Shown here: positions 22,166 to 34,480 of the stretch, one piece after another | Numbering within the stretch: the first letter of the stretch is position 1 | Layout of the letters: every line of letters begins with the position of its first letter | Origin: Eledone cirrhosa | Taxonomy: Eukaryota; Mollusca; Cephalopoda; Octopoda; Eledonidae | Direction of reading: 5' to 3' | Length of the DNA: 64,000 nt | Assembly: GCA_964016885.1 (NCBI GenBank) | Contig: OZ024743.1 | Coordinates: 126,382,419-126,446,418, forward strand | Made by a program: the position numbers and the translations under genes | Notes under the pieces: model-generated | Told to the model about the DNA's origin: nothing | Database searches by the model: none | The model's input: the letters and a program-made list of their open reading frames with translations, nothing else

Positions 22166-22567
22166 ATACCCTTCAAATCCCTGTCTAGTACCAGATATCT
22201 CCCTTCAACTGTTATATTAATTTTATATTTCTTTAAAAATTGATCAACTAGCATCCATATGATAAAATATAATGGTTATTTCTTTTTTCATAATAATAAA
22301 TCGGAATCTCAGCACGTCATATTGAAATGTAACCTCCAGTGGCCAGCATCTTGCCCTATAAGGCTTGATGTTTCAGCATATTTTGTTTTATTTTCTGTTT
22401 GTTTTTGCCACTTTTTTGTACACGTTTACACAATTTTATTACATCTTGAGTTTTGACTAACTGTGTAATGATCGGTGGCAATGCCAAAACAATTGTAGGG
22501 CATTAAATGAGATAAGAACCTTATTCTATCTTTTTCTTTGGTTATATATATATAAATATGAATTAGG

Positions 22568-22735
22568 TACAGGCATAGCTGAGTGGTTAAGGAGTTCACT
22601 TCACAACCAAGTAGTCACGAGTTCCTTCACATAGTGGATCACTTTGAGCAAGTGTCTTCTATAGACTTAGGTTGATCAAAGCCTTGTGAGTGGTATTTGA
22701 TAGAGAGAAACTGCAGAAGCCCATCAACATCATTT
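22568..22735 (+). mobile_element. tRNA-derived SINE (family C), plus strand
   Basis: Head 'ggcatagctgagtggttaag', B-box region 'gtagtcacgagttcc', then 'caagtgtcttctatagactt' and 'gccttgtgagtggtatttga'. Well-preserved tRNA-like D-arm and T-arm segments. Confidence 0.8.
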
Positions 22736-22890
22736 TATGCTCACTTTCTATGCTGGCATGGGTTGGACAAGTTATCTCAGTCCTACACCAGATGGGTTGG
22801 AGTGATCTCATCTTGCTCGTACATTCCATATTTGGCATAGATTCTATGGCTGAATGCACTTCCTTAACACCAACCACCTTACTGGATGTG
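22735..22890 (-). mobile_element. Old tail-type repeat, minus strand
   Basis: 'tttatgctcactttctatgc', 'tgggttggacaagttatctc', 'cttgctcgtacattcc' and 'ggctgaatgcacttcctta' match 2157-2515. It abuts the family C SINE in the opposite orientation. Confidence 0.55.
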
Positions 22891-23431
22891 TTTTTTTATC
22901 ATATGTTTGTTTAGACTGAAGAGTCCTTTCAAACCACATATTGCCTCTGTTCAGTTGCCAATACTGTAGTCTCCAGTCTCTCACCTCATTTACATTTATT
23001 TTTAGTGTTGTAGTGCATGTACTGGTGGATGGATCTTTTGGATTGTGGCATATCACCAATCAACTTGGTTTTGTGTCATCTCCTTTGTGAGGTCCAATTT
23101 CCTGAGGCCATTTCGTCTGTCTTCCTTTGTCTCCCTCTTCCATAGGTCCCACCCGCTTCAAGTACTTGGCACTTTTTTATACAGCTCTCCTCACACAATC
23201 GTTTCTTTTGTACACTATATTCAGTACATATATGTGTGTCTGTCCGTATCTATTAACATTTGTGTTTGTTTATAACCCATAACTTAGCAGTTTAACAACA
23301 AGAGATCAATAAAATAAGTATAACAAGCGTGAAAAAATATGTACTGGAGTCAATATGACCAACTAAATCCCAACTAATTCATGGCTGCAGTCTAATGACT
23401 GAAACTAGTAAAAGAATTTAAAAAAATAGCA

Positions 23432-23625
23432 GTGTGGTTAAGTTTATTTCACAACCACAATGTTTTAACTTCGATTCTACTATGTGGCTCCTTGGGCAAG
23501 TTTCTTCTACTTTAGCCTCATGTTGACCAATATCCTGAGAATAAAAACATGGGATAATCACAGGTGGAATACCTTTGATCAAAGGTCTTCTTGATCAGAG
23601 TTTATCTGAGGCTAAATAACAACAA
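23432..23625 (+). mobile_element. tRNA-derived SINE, plus strand
   Basis: 'gtgtggttaagtttatttca' and 'cttcgattctactatgtgg' resemble tRNA A and B boxes, followed by 'cttgggcaagtttcttctac' and a body ending 'ttgatcagagtttatctgag', also seen at 8925-8995 and 24235-24300. Confidence 0.65.
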
Positions 23626-23760
23626 CAATGGTTTCTTATATAGGCCAGCAATTTTGGGAGAGGAGAAAGTCAATTAAATCAACTCCAGTACATGACTGGT
23701 ACTTTATTTTATCGACTCCGTAAGGATGTAACCTCAGCAGGATTTGAACTCTGATCATAA
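23626..23760 (-). mobile_element. Family A SINE, partial
   Basis: 'atataggccagcaattttgg', 'ttaaatcaactccagtaca', 'tattttatcgactccgtaa' and 'aggatttgaactctgatc'. The head is missing. Confidence 0.8.
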
Positions 23761-23984
23761 AGAACAATGACAACAAAGGGAAAGGGCATCCTTCAGTCTT
23801 GACTGACAATTGGCTTCGCATCTATGCTAATCTAATCATGGGTTTGCCTCCTTGAGACACAAGCCTGGGCAGAGTGTTTTGTAGAAGCCCAGCTGTCATC
23901 CATACATGCAAGTCTCCTCTTTCTATGACATTAATGTTGTCCCATGGAAAGGCAAACGCCAGTACAGCTTAACACCAGTGTCAT

Positions 23985-24310
23985 TACAAGTAATGTTTTT
24001 TTCAGTTGAGTGGACACAATGCACCATTCAATCCAGGAATCAAACTGACAATCTTAGAATCGTATGGCCAGCACCTTAACTACAAAGTCATGTCTTCATC
24101 CACAACACAACTATTTAACATTGAGCCAATGTGGGAGCCTCTACATTGCTGCTCAACCTGCTAGAGATAAATGCAATATATCATAAAAATGAGGGAGACA
24201 TTGGACAATATAGTTCTAGACATACAAAAGATAAGATGGCCATCGCTGGAACTCCTTTTATCATAAGTCTTCTGAATCAGAGTTACCTTCAACCTAAACA
24301 ACATTACCAC
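23985..24310. repeat. tRNA-like minus-strand remnant plus dispersed body
   Basis: 23990-24100 contains 'ttcaatccaggaatcaaact' and 'ggccagcaccttaactacaa', a decayed B/A-box pair on the minus strand. 24222-24310 is the 'atggccatcgctggaact' body shared with 8925 and 23555. Confidence 0.5.
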
Positions 24311-24721
24311 TAACTATGAAAACTAACGATGTCCCTTTTTAGTCGCTTGAGCTGCTAGATATAACAGCTGAATCTCTCTGAAATCATACTCTACAATCAT
24401 TAAAAAGAAACAAGCCTAGGGCTAAGCAACAGCGATATAATTATCACCACCAGCATTATGACCTCCGCCACCAACACCAACCTTTTATTAGTTTAAAAAA
24501 AACAATCCTAATTTTGAAAAGAAACCATCTGCTCTCAATGCTGGTGTTTTCCGGGGTTATTGTCGTTAATCATCAATGAATTAATACAACCGAACACACA
24601 CACACTGTGTCATACAGCATAGCATACACAATCAAATACATCACACACAGTACAGTATCATACAACACAATACTCTAAATATACACAATATTATATTAGT
24701 TAATACCACACATATAGTTAA

Positions 24722-25072
24722 TACCACGCAGTAATACAGAGTACCCGACCTCTCATGGGTACAAGCTGAAGCATATAGACAATATGCCCCCACACGCCCC
24801 ACCGCAAGGTGGTCGTGGAGGTGCCACGGCAAAAAAGCACCCAGCCCACACTGTAAAGTGAACGTGTAGGCGCCACGAAAAAGCACCCAGCACTCACTGT
24901 AAATGAGGTTGGTGTTAGGAAGGGCATCCAGCTGTAGAAATCAAGCCAAAATCAGTTCCTGTATGAGCAAGGCATGGTCAGCCGACCAGACACTGCCCAC
25001 AACAGGACAACCCGTCTAACCCATGCTAGCGTGGAAGAACGGACGTAAAACGGTGATGATGATGATGATATT
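24722..25072 (+). mobile_element. LINE-1X 3' end, strongly 5'-truncated
   Basis: Nearly identical to 21476-21825: 'cacgcagtaata.agagtacc', 'ggtacaagctgaagcatata', 'caaggtggtcgtggaggt.cc', 'gcacccagcactcactgtaa', ending 'acgtaaaacggtgatgatga'. It begins at the very end of the ORF and ends in (GAT)n. Flanking 'ttagttaatacca' occurs on both sides (about 24715 and 25071), a likely target-site duplication. Confidence 0.9.
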
Positions 25073-25499
25073 AGTTAATACCACACATATATCAGTTAAT
25101 ACTACTCAATATACACCAAATAAACACACAACATTGTATCAGTTAATGCCAACACACACATTGTATCAGTTCACACCATAATACACATTGTATGAGTAAA
25201 TACAATGCACACACAATATACACAATACACATCAAACATGCTCTACTAGGGAATCAGTTAATACACTAATTAATCAACAATATCAACAAACATTTCACTA
25301 TTTCTTCACATCTAATTGGAAAGTTTAGCTTTACTGAGCATGTCAGCTTTGTTTGTATTAGACGTGTATGTGTAGGGAATATAAACATATGTTGTACATA
25401 TACACACACAAACACAACACAATATTCGTACTATATAAAGTGGTTAGTGGACGTACGAAAACAAAGTAGAGTTTAAGAACATTAGAATGTTTCCTGCTT

Positions 25500-25740
25500 T
25501 TGGATGTCCTTTCCAATACTGACCATCTTATAGAATATAATGGATGTATTTTACCGTGTTACCACTAGGAAGGTTGTTAGGTCCTTAGCGTATTATCTTA
25601 CTGGTACACTGTAAACTGGTCGATGTTAAGAAGAGTATCTAACAGTAGAAAACATGTAACAAATAATGGAACGTATGAGCAAGGCTAAGTCACTCGAATT
25701 TCTCCAGTTTGGGCGTGAAAATTACAGGCACTACACTTTG
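25500..25740. repeat. Decayed tail-type repeats
   Basis: 'ctgcttttggatgtcctttcc' and 'tagaatataatggatgtattt' on one side and 'taagaagagtatctaacag' with 'acgtatgagcaaggctaa' on the other suggest two old copies in opposite orientation. Confidence 0.45.
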
Positions 25741-25901
25741 GAGGTGAAATATGTTTCAAATAAGGTTTTTGATATTTTGAACGAATATAGCTTTCAAAAC
25801 AGTTGGAAATTTTTTTTTTTTTTTTGTTAACCCCCTTCCTTCACAGGTAAATAAAAAAAAAACATACTTTCCGGCGATTTTGAAGACCATATTCATTTAA
25901 C

Positions 25902-25958
25902 ATAACTCTATGCTGGAAAGCATGGTGTCTGATCCTCTACCGATACTGCCAATCCACC
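25902..25958 (-). mobile_element. Family A SINE, head fragment
   Basis: Only 'cataactctatgctggaaag' to 'ataccgccaatccacc'-type head sequence; directly followed by a longer copy in the same orientation. Confidence 0.75.
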
Positions 25959-26166
25959 AAAATAATGGTTTCTGATTTAGGCACCAGGCCAACAATTTTG
26001 GGAGAAGGAAAAGTCGATGTAATCGACCTCAGTGCGTTACTGGTACTTTATTTTATCGACCCTGATGAAAGGCAAAGCTAACTTCGGCGGGATTTGAACT
26101 CAGAACGTAAAGGGACGTAACAGAGTAGTAAAGTATGGTGGTGTCCGACACTCTACCGATACTGTA
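25959..26166 (-). mobile_element. Family A SINE, near full length
   Basis: 'aataatggtttctgatttag', 'gtcgatgtaatcgacctcag', 'gcgttactggtactttattt', 'gggatttgaactcagaacg' and 'acactctaccgatactgt'. Subtype with the 'ggtttctgatttaggcac' tail. Confidence 0.85.
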
Positions 26167-28700
26167 AAAAATGATAATGATACGTACATACATCTTACGT
26201 ACCATTGTATAAGTAGATGGGGTATTTTGGCTATAGATCTCGTTTGAAGAAAACTGAAATATCTCATCCAATTCACCGGATTCATTTCGTAGTGCTCCGC
26301 TCACAAACATACATGTGCGCGCGCGTGTATATTTGTAGTGAAATCTAAGCAGAGAGATTTGAACTATTGTTTCCTCGGTTGACTAATAAACCATACGACC
26401 TCTAGCCTCATAGATAAGCGATTTCTTTTTTATTGTACTCGGCGTATTTTACTTCCTTTGTTTTGGGGGCTTATGTCGGTTAACTGTCTGGAAGAATACA
26501 GTTCTCTGGGGGGTCATCTGTACATTGTCAACGACAACAGGATTTTTCATAAATAGTCTGCCCCGGCTGTCTAACAGTCAGTCCAGCTCAGTTTCTTCGA
26601 GTGACTAGGACGATGTAGTTCCCAACAGATACTCAGTTCGGCCAGCAAACCGAGGCAGTCATACTCCCATTCGATTCCAACAAATGTTAGTTCTATGCAT
26701 CTTTTCAAATTACTACGGCATTTGCGCTAAACTAATCACGCAAACATAACACACAATTACTCTTTGACTCTTTGTTGTTTTTCCTGTGTTATCATAACTA
26801 CGGCGTAAGTTATTTCTTAATAAAAATTACTAAAGTAGCTGAGTTCGTTATTGTTCCTTGAATATTGCTAATGGCATCTTCACTTTCAACTACTGGCTAT
26901 GATAACAACATATCTCAACTCACTGAGTCACACAATTTATTTGCCATAAGCCACAAGCATTTACATAGCGCTTTATATGAGAGAGAGCAACTCACGAATC
27001 ACCCACCAAGCCAATAATTACTACTACAAATTCTGCCACACTACAATAAACAACTGACCAAGCATCACCTTTTACATATGTTTTCATTTAGTCCCCACAC
27101 TAACCAAATCACCTATACAAATTACATCTAATCACAACAAACTATCATCTTAACAGCCGCTACATGTTGCCCTAAAGGAATGAAGCATGAAGCAATTTAA
27201 TTAAAGCTTCAAACAGATCTTACAGATAAGATTACACGATATTCAACGTGTTATCTAGCTAGATGATGTAGTGTACAATAATCCAAGCTAACGGTAGCTT
27301 GTAAAAAAATAAACAAAACAATGTTAAACACCAATAAGGACAACAAAGATAAGTTTCTGTATACAAATCAATGTTATGACAGTAAATAGCATTTGTCTAT
27401 GACTATAGCTGAAAACAACAGGCAGGTGGAGATGGTATGTTTCTTAATTAGTAAGTGACTGATTACTGTAATACAGAAAGAGATGAAACCAACGAAAGAT
27501 TTAGCGTGAATGTTAATATTGAGCTCAATGTTCTTCAAATGTTGGTAAATAAAGCATACATTGTTATATAACGTAACTACGAGTGGTCATGTGCCGACAA
27601 TAACGTTGAAAGTATTTAATTTTTGGAGTCCAGTATTGGTATGCCATGTAACCCAGGATTGTCGGAATATATGAACAATCATACAAACTCGGAAATTTGC
27701 ATTTTGATAAATAAATCGTTTGCATACGTGAATCTCTATAGTTTATGTTGATTATTGACACGGGGTAGTGATAAAAATGATATTTTAATAATTTCTAGGA
27801 TATAATTACATAGCTGTTCAGCATATATGTGTAGCGAAACCTCGACCTATTTTCCAACGATAGTTTTCTTAGCCTTCTACACACGAGCACAAAAAGACTG
27901 ACCTGCGACCTCAGAGCAACAAACTTAAATAATGTGCTCTTTTTGGAGGCTCACAGCGCCGGGGTGTCCGAAAAGAGAACAGTTGAAAAGGCCATCTGTT
28001 TAATGTTTCTGGGCAACCTAATTCTTATATATACATGAGATTTTCGACTCCTGCTTTTCGACTCTGCAACAAACAGTCTGCTTTCGACCCCGCAACAAAC
28101 AGATAGCTTGTGTGGTCAACACACACACTTGCTAGCTAGCCTTTTTGGGGTCGACATATGATGAGCTTGCTACCAAAACAGGTTAGGGTTAGGGACAACC
28201 CCAACCATTTTAATTTTACTAAGACATTAGATAAAACAAAAAATTCATAAGAGAAAATCCATTCATATAATTATAAAAAAAGATAAGATAATTAAAAACA
28301 AATTTTGTATTAAAAATTGCTTTATCTTACGGAACCCACTTTGAGAAACATTGGTGTATAATGTGTCACATTACACAACCCGCGGTTATATCAGGTGTAA
28401 TAGTTTCATGTAATTAAGTTTGATTTGCTATCACTGTGGAACACTTTAGTGAAATGTTTTCTGTGACAGTGTCAGGTTGACTGAAGTTTCGTGTGGAATT
28501 GGTTAGTTGAAAACACTGTAGGAAGCTCAACGGCCGGAAAAAAACCTAGAATTTGATGGACCAGCTATACTTCACCGTGTTTTGCTAATTGTGCCTGAAA
28601 ATTACGTCATGAGTACAAGTTAATGTGGAATACTCAGCCATTTACAGGTAACTCCGTTGAGGGAACAACTAGAACCGTCGTTCGTGAAAATCGATGAGAG
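26167..28700. other. Long stretch with no recognised gene
   Basis: No credible reading frame, SINE box or LINE motif found. At 28048-28105 two near copies of about 27 bp ('tttcgactctgcaacaaaca' and 'tttcgaccccgcaacaaaca') stand in tandem. Around 27836 a 'tgtagcgaaacctcgacc' start resembles an LTR-type TG edge but I could not find its partner. This is the least repetitive part of the window and the best place to look for unique sequence. Confidence 0.5.
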
Positions 28701-28759
28701 AGAAAAAGAGAGTTCGTCAGCGTATATCAAGAAGTAATAAGTAAACAAATCGTTATTTT

Positions 28760-29790
28760 AACATCCGGGACCTGTTGTGGAAGGTGCTGCAGGAGTGTGG
28801 GATCGATGGTCAGCTTCTTGCTGCCCTGATGTCTCTATACAAATGCCCTAGTATTTGTGTTCGGATAAATGGTGCTAAATCGAAACCATTCAATGTGGGA
28901 GTCGGACTCCGCCATGGGTGTGTACTGTCACCTCTCCTTTTCATTATTTTTATGAACAGGATTGACATGCGTAGCCAGGTTGGATGTGGTGTCACGACTG
29001 GCGAGTGTAAAATCAGCCGGCTGAAATTTGCAGATGACATAATATTACTTAACACGACAGAAGGTGATCTCCGACTTGTACTTGATAGGTTGGATGCCGA
29101 GTGCACCATGACTGAAATGAAAATCAGTGCTGCGAAAACTGAGACACTTATCCTCTCAAAGAAGACTGTCCAGTGCACTCTATACGTGGATGGAGTTCTG
29201 TTGAAGCAGGTAGAGACGTTCAAGAATCTCAGGGCCGTGTTCACGAGTGATGGAAAGCTGGAGGCTGAAGAATTACAGGAGCTGGTGTAGTAATGCGCCA
29301 GCTTCAGCATTCAGTAATCAGAAGGGAGGTAGTTGTAAAAGCCAAACCTCGCTATCTCAATTCGGGATTCGTACCAACCCTTACCTATGGTTATGAATCT
29401 TGGGTAATGACAGAAAGAATACGATCGCGAATACAAGCGGCCGAAATGGTGTTCCTCCGAAGGGTCTTTGGAGTAACGTTATCCAATAGAGTTTGTAGCT
29501 CGGAGATAAGAGAGTCGCTTCAGCTAGAGCCACTACTTTTTCGATATTAGGGCATGTGGTTAGAATGTTTCAGGAAACAATCGCTGGACATATTTTACAG
29601 GCAATACCAGCCGACAGGAGACCCAGAGGTAGACTCCGAGCAAGATGGTTAGATAATATCAATAAGCTCGGCTGGTCACGCTTATGAATCCAGCCGAAGA
29701 CAGTTGCTTCTGACAGGACCTGCTAGAAGGAGTGTTTGAGGCTTCACCACAATGACAAGAAGATTTTCCAAGATTACCCTGGATAGACAA
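28760..29790 (+). pseudogene. LINE-2X reverse transcriptase, 5'-truncated and broken
   Basis: RT motifs from the middle palm on: LRHGCVLSPLLFIIFMNRI, SRLKFADDIILL (FADD box), MKISAAKTETLILS, FKNLRAVFTSDGK, then a stop at 29288-29290. In another frame from 29293: IRREVVVKAKPRYLNS, YGYESWVMTERIRSRIQAAEM, VFLRRVFGVTL and SSEIRESLQLEPLL, stop at 29548-29550, and beyond it GHVVRM, PRGRLRARW. This is the common C-terminal region of a LINE type found in fish and invertebrates (motif TERxRSRIQAAEM), distinct from the 19-kb family. No endonuclease and no N-terminal RT. It is a dead copy with at least two frame breaks. Confidence 0.85.
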
Positions 29791-30136
29791 TGTGACGTAT
29801 CATCCCTACTTTCAATTCTGTGTTATCCCGTTTCAACCCAGCATTCCTTCTTATATCTTCTGCCACTGGTGACACATGACTAGAAGTTTTTATTTTACAT
29901 TCGCCTGATTACATAAAAATAATTGAGTATCTAATAAAAACGAAACACACTATTAAAGGGAAAAGGAAATGAAAATAAGACAAAGAAAACAGGATCAAGC
30001 AACGAAACCTTTTTAAAATAAAGAGTTAAGCCTATTCCTTTAACTGCAGAATTGTAACAGTTCAAAACTGAGCGTAGTAGTAACAATGTAATTTTTTATC
30101 CGTAACCGACTTGTCCTCGCCTCCCCCGGATCTGTC
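29791..30136. other. Unrecognised sequence between LINE-2X and LTR
   Basis: No feature recognised. Confidence 0.4.
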
Positions 30137-30621
30137 TGTAGCAAGCTACTTTCCTTTGGCGCATTGATACTCTGTCCGTGTGTGATTTGGCTAAGTTAGG
30201 CCAATCGCTAAGTTAGGCCAATCGCACGGATATGTATTTTCAACTTCCACCCAAACCGAGACTTTCCCGCGACTTTTAATAAACTAACCCAATTGTTCTT
30301 AAACTGTGGTAAGGTAAACACCATTTTTCTTTTGCTCCGCAAACATTAACCAATATGTAAAATAACAATTTAACCACGGTCTGGCTAACTCCTCGGCCAG
30401 TAGACCGGGCCTTCTGCAATCTTAATTTTGTTCGTTTCATTTGTTTTGGCATGCCAGCTCAACCTTTTTGAATAAACCATACCTTACCAATTACAAACAA
30501 ATACATTGTTGTTACATATTCTCGTTGATATGATTATTACATGACATAATATTATCATTTTATATACTTCTAAAATGATGACATATAAACTATCATGATT
30601 ATTTTATTTAAATGCTAGAAA
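30137..30621 (+). repeat. Left LTR-like direct repeat
   Basis: Starts 'tgtagcaagctactttcctt' and matches 31736-32175 in the same orientation through 'ccgtgtgtgatttggctaag', 'gcgacttttaataaacta' (with an AATAAA signal), 'tgctccgcaaacattaacca' and a weaker 3' third. This copy has a 17-bp tandem duplication ('ctaagttaggccaatcg' twice at about 30192-30225) that the right copy lacks. It is followed by 'tggtgagccgccgttgg', a TGG-initiated stretch in the position of a primer binding site. Confidence 0.8.
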
Positions 30622-31735
30622 TGGTGAGCCGCCGTTGGAACATTTCCGGACGAAATATTCCTCTAAAAGACCTTTCTTGTATTGTGTCAACACACCATGT
30701 AAAAAAACTTTCTTGTTGATATGCCAACAGGGCAATCACGTTGTTTACCTTCAATAAATCGCTGCAGAAAAAATTCCTTTGAAGAAAAATTAGCAGTATT
30801 TAAAAAAATTACAGCACGAAAAAAATCTTTTTCAACATGTCTTCTATTAACATCAACAACAGCAACAACAACATTGGTTAATCGCTACCATAAACCACAC
30901 GGGGAAAAATGTATTCAAAACAACAATCACCAAACCTACGAATAGCAGGATCACAGCTACAATTACGTCACCAACGACCCCACAACAGATTCAACCAATT
31001 GCTTTCTTTTGAAAGCAACTAAAATTCTGTTGGCCATTTTTCCTGGTGTCAAACACTTTTGGCATTCACTGGGAGGCCGAAAATTTCCCGCCTACCCATA
31101 AATTCCTTGCCAGCACCTGCGAATACAGACTTGCATTTTATGGTTGCAGAACAGCCCACCTTAGAGTCGTTGGATCTCTCTTCACCGGAATTAGCAACCT
31201 TCAAATGCAAATGCCTGCCTGATTCTCTCTGATACTGCGACAGATTCACCTCGCCCTCTGCTCCCACAGACTCATCGTCAAATAGTTTTCGATTCTCTAC
31301 ACAGCTACTGGTAAACTACCATAACAGCTACATTTACACAGCTCTGGTACAACGACTACCACAACAGCTACACAGCTCTGGTAAAACACTATGAACAGCA
31401 TCCTCATGGACAACAGCTACTGGTAAAAAGATTTCCATAACAACTAATGCAAGAACAGCAACTTTAAAAACACTTCAGACATTTTTCGCCATGTCAGACT
31501 TTATTCGCTTTCTATTAGACCCCGAGTGGTCACGTTATAAATAGCAAACAGCTAGTCATTTGACACAGCGGCTTACATAACAAGGCCCTTAGCGCCTCAT
31601 TCACAATTTTCTTTTTGCATGCATTCATTCTTTCATTCAATTTTTTTCATTGATCTTCTCTTTTTCAGCGTTTTCTTACCGCATCAATGCGAATTCAATC
31701 ATATTTACCACCTTTCCGGTCTAAACAAGGGGTAT
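30622..31735 (+). mobile_element. Interior of candidate non-autonomous LTR element
   Basis: About 1.1 kb between the two direct repeats, without gag, protease, RT or integrase motifs in any frame I can read. It begins with TGGTGAGCC, a possible tRNA-primer site, and ends with the purine-rich 'aaacaaggggtat' next to the right repeat, in the position of a polypurine tract. The longest frame (30721-30945, 74 codons, Thr/Lys-rich) has no recognised domain. The 31330-31440 part repeats 'acaacagctac' phrases. LTR, primer-site-like stretch, non-coding interior, PPT-like stretch and LTR fit a TRIM-like element. Target-site duplications could not be confirmed. Confidence 0.6.
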
Positions 31736-32175
31736 TGTAGCAAGCTACTTTCCTTTGGCGCATTAATACTATGTCCGTGTGTGATTTGGCTAAGTTAGGC
31801 CAATCGCTATCCGCGCACGGATATGTATTTTCAACTTCCGCCCAAACCGAGAATTTCCCGCGACTTTTAATAAACTAATTCTCTTTGTGCTTAAACTGTG
31901 GTAGGGTAAACACCAATTTTTCTTTTGCTCCGCAAACATTAACCAATATGTAATACAACAGTGGAACCACGGCCTGGCCAACACTTCAGCCACTGGACCG
32001 TGCCTTCTGAAACAATTTTGCTCGTTTCTTTCGTTTGGCATGCTAGCTCTACTCACTTCAACCTTTGTTAATAAATAATGTAAAAACCTGTTACAACAAA
32101 CTACAAATTGTCGTCCACATCATTTTACATATTGATATTATTATTACATGGTTTAATATTATTTAACAGCTAAAT
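31736..32175 (+). repeat. Right LTR-like direct repeat
   Basis: Begins 'tgtagcaagctactttcctt' directly after the purine-rich stretch. It carries the same AATAAA-containing centre and the same 3' third as the left copy ('attattacatgg..taatatta'). The end is again followed by 'ttggtga', so it may itself be the 5' LTR of a further, truncated copy. Confidence 0.8.
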
Positions 32176-32839
32176 TGGTGACTATCAAAATTTCTGTTAT
32201 ATTGGTGACCTCTGTCAATACACATGAACACACTACAAATCATAACTATATTCATTATACTATATTGCTTCATGTCTATTTTATATTTGACTTATATCGC
32301 ATCTGCAGACTCACAATGGTCGATATATTACATGGAAAGGGGCAAAGTCATTGCCGAATCGACTGATAACCAGCCAGCCATACTATGCCAAAGTTGCCAG
32401 TACTGAAGCAAACTATTATAACTTTCCAACTTTACTTCTGAAATATTACACCTGAACAGATTCAAATAAAAAATAAACTTGATAAGTCTTAAAATAAATT
32501 ATAATCTATCGATAGAAAAATGTTATCTTATTGGTGTGTTGCAATAGTTTGTTGTAATTGAATTGTGAAATGTACTGTGAACTCGAATGTTATAACGGTT
32601 TGTTATTATCGGTAAAACTAGTCACAATTAATAATATATTTATTGCAGGGTTTAAGATTCAAGTAGATGTTAAACAAGACCCCCCCCCCCCCCCAATAAA
32701 AAAACACACACAAATATATTCTCTTCTTGTAAAAGTATTCAAAGCTTGCCCAAGAGTCCCTGGAAACAAATTGGTATGGTTCAACTATCGAAATATTAAA
32801 GACGAATTATTATTTCGTACAATTATGGTTTCAGTACTA

Positions 32840-33060
32840 ATAATAGGTTCTGCTTTAGGCACAAGGCCAGCAATTTGAAGGTGGGGAGGGAAAAGTCGCT
32901 TAAATCAACCCCAGTACTTACTGGTGCTTTATTTTATCGACCCTGTAAGGATGAAAGGCAAAGCAAACCTCAGCGGATTTGAACTCAGAACGTAAAGGGC
33001 AGTAACTCTATGTCGCGAGGCATGTTGTCCGGCGTTCTACCGATTCTGCCAATCCGTCGC
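32840..33060 (-). mobile_element. Family A SINE, full length (long subtype)
   Basis: 'taggcacaaggccagcaattt', 'gtcgcttaaatcaacccca', 'tattttatcgaccctgtaa', 'gcggatttgaactcagaac' and 'ttctaccgattctgccaatc'. The head shows a 1-bp loss in the B box context. Confidence 0.9.
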
Positions 33061-33069
33061 CTTTCAGTA

Positions 33070-33241
33070 CTAATAATGGTTTTTAATTTCGGCACAAGGC
33101 CAGTAAATTTGAGATGGCAAAGTTGATTAAATCAACCCCAGTACTCAACTTTATCGACCTCTAGCGGCATTTAAACTCAGAATATAAAGAGCCAGAATAC
33201 CGCAATGGCATTTTATTCAACGCTCTACCAATCTACCACCC
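33070..33241 (-). mobile_element. Family A SINE, decayed
   Basis: Same orientation and directly behind the previous copy: 'ttcggcacaaggccagtaaa', 'gattaaatcaaccccagta', 'ggcatttaaactcagaata' and 'cgctctaccaatctacca'. Confidence 0.8.
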
Positions 33242-33520
33242 TCTTTCACTACTAATAATAATTCATCTTTACAATCCATAAGCTTATCACCAAATGTTAT
33301 GTTAACTAGCTTGTATTTCCATTGGCTTTGATATTGATACTAAATAATAGTCAATGTACATTCATATCTTATACAATCTGTTTCTACTACACATTGAATA
33401 TCTTACAAACACATACATAAACACAGAGCTACCTAATTACTCAATCTTTAATAAAATTCTGGAACTCTATTTCTAATATATACAAGTCTGCACATGATAT
33501 AATTGTTATGCTAATATTGT

Positions 33521-33665
33521 AATTGGCAGAATCGTTAAAGCATCGGACATTCGGTTCTTTACGTTCTGAGCTCAAATCCCACCGAAGTCAACATTATGGG
33601 ATCTATATAATAAAGTACCAGTAAAGTACTGTGGTTGATTTAATTGAATTCCCCCTCCCACATCA
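33521..33665 (+). mobile_element. Family A SINE, plus strand, decayed
   Basis: 'attggcagaatcgttaaagc' (A box), 'cgttctgagctcaaatccca' (B box), 'ataaagtaccagtaaagtac' and 'ttgatttaattgaattcccc'. Confidence 0.8.
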
Positions 33666-34299
33666 CAAGTTTTCAACCATAGAAGACTGGCTTTGAGTTG
33701 AGGGTGAAAAGAAACCAAGAGTAGACTAAGGCTTGATAAGTAGCAGCAGTATCTAAAGTTTATAGTGATGATAAGAAGGACGATGGAATATTAGCTAAAT
33801 CGATAACGGACACTAACAATTTAAACGTTGTATATATTAACAATATAGGTGGCAAAGGACTGAAAAAGTAAAAGTATTAGATACATTAAATTGTTTAAAC
33901 TACATAGCATAGAATATTGAAGTTAGTGATATCATAATGATGAAGTATTTGAAAAGGGTGAGAGAGATTTAGAAGCGATGATGATTGTGGAGCCAAGAAA
34001 TCAATCATGATCATAATCTATCATTAAGATTAACAAAGATTATTTCGTATCATAATCATAATATAGTCGAGTAGTATATGGAAAGTAAAGACGAAAGAGT
34101 TAAATATTAATCAATGGATGTTCAGTACAATATAAACCTAGTAGACATGTTGAATGCAGGTAAGCTGAGGAAGTAACTGGATAGAAATACCAATACTTTT
34201 GATATCCAGCTGAGTTGAGAGCTAAGAAAGTAATTAAATATGCACACGGGATACATCGTAGGAACGGATTTTGTATGAAAAAATTTACAGAATTGTTGA

Positions 34300-34480
34300 T
34301 AAAGAGAATGGACCTCAGCCGGTTTCGACAACGAGTGTTCCAGTTGTTCAACCAACGGAATACCCTGCTGAAATTAACATGTATGTAGCTGAGCGTTCCA
34401 CAGACACGTGAACCATTAATGTAATTTCAAGGGAGATTCAGCGTAAAACAGTGTGTGGCATGGTTGGCCCTTTATAAATA
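34300..34480 (+). mobile_element. SINE core repeat with conserved central motif
   Basis: 'gttcaaccaacggaatacc', 'taacatgtatgtagctgag', 'cgttccacagacacgtgaacc', 'agggagattcagcg' and 'gtgtggcatggttggccctt'. The central block is shared with 4745-4870 despite strong divergence around it. I believe the block is widespread in molluscs; that is from memory. Confidence 0.65.
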
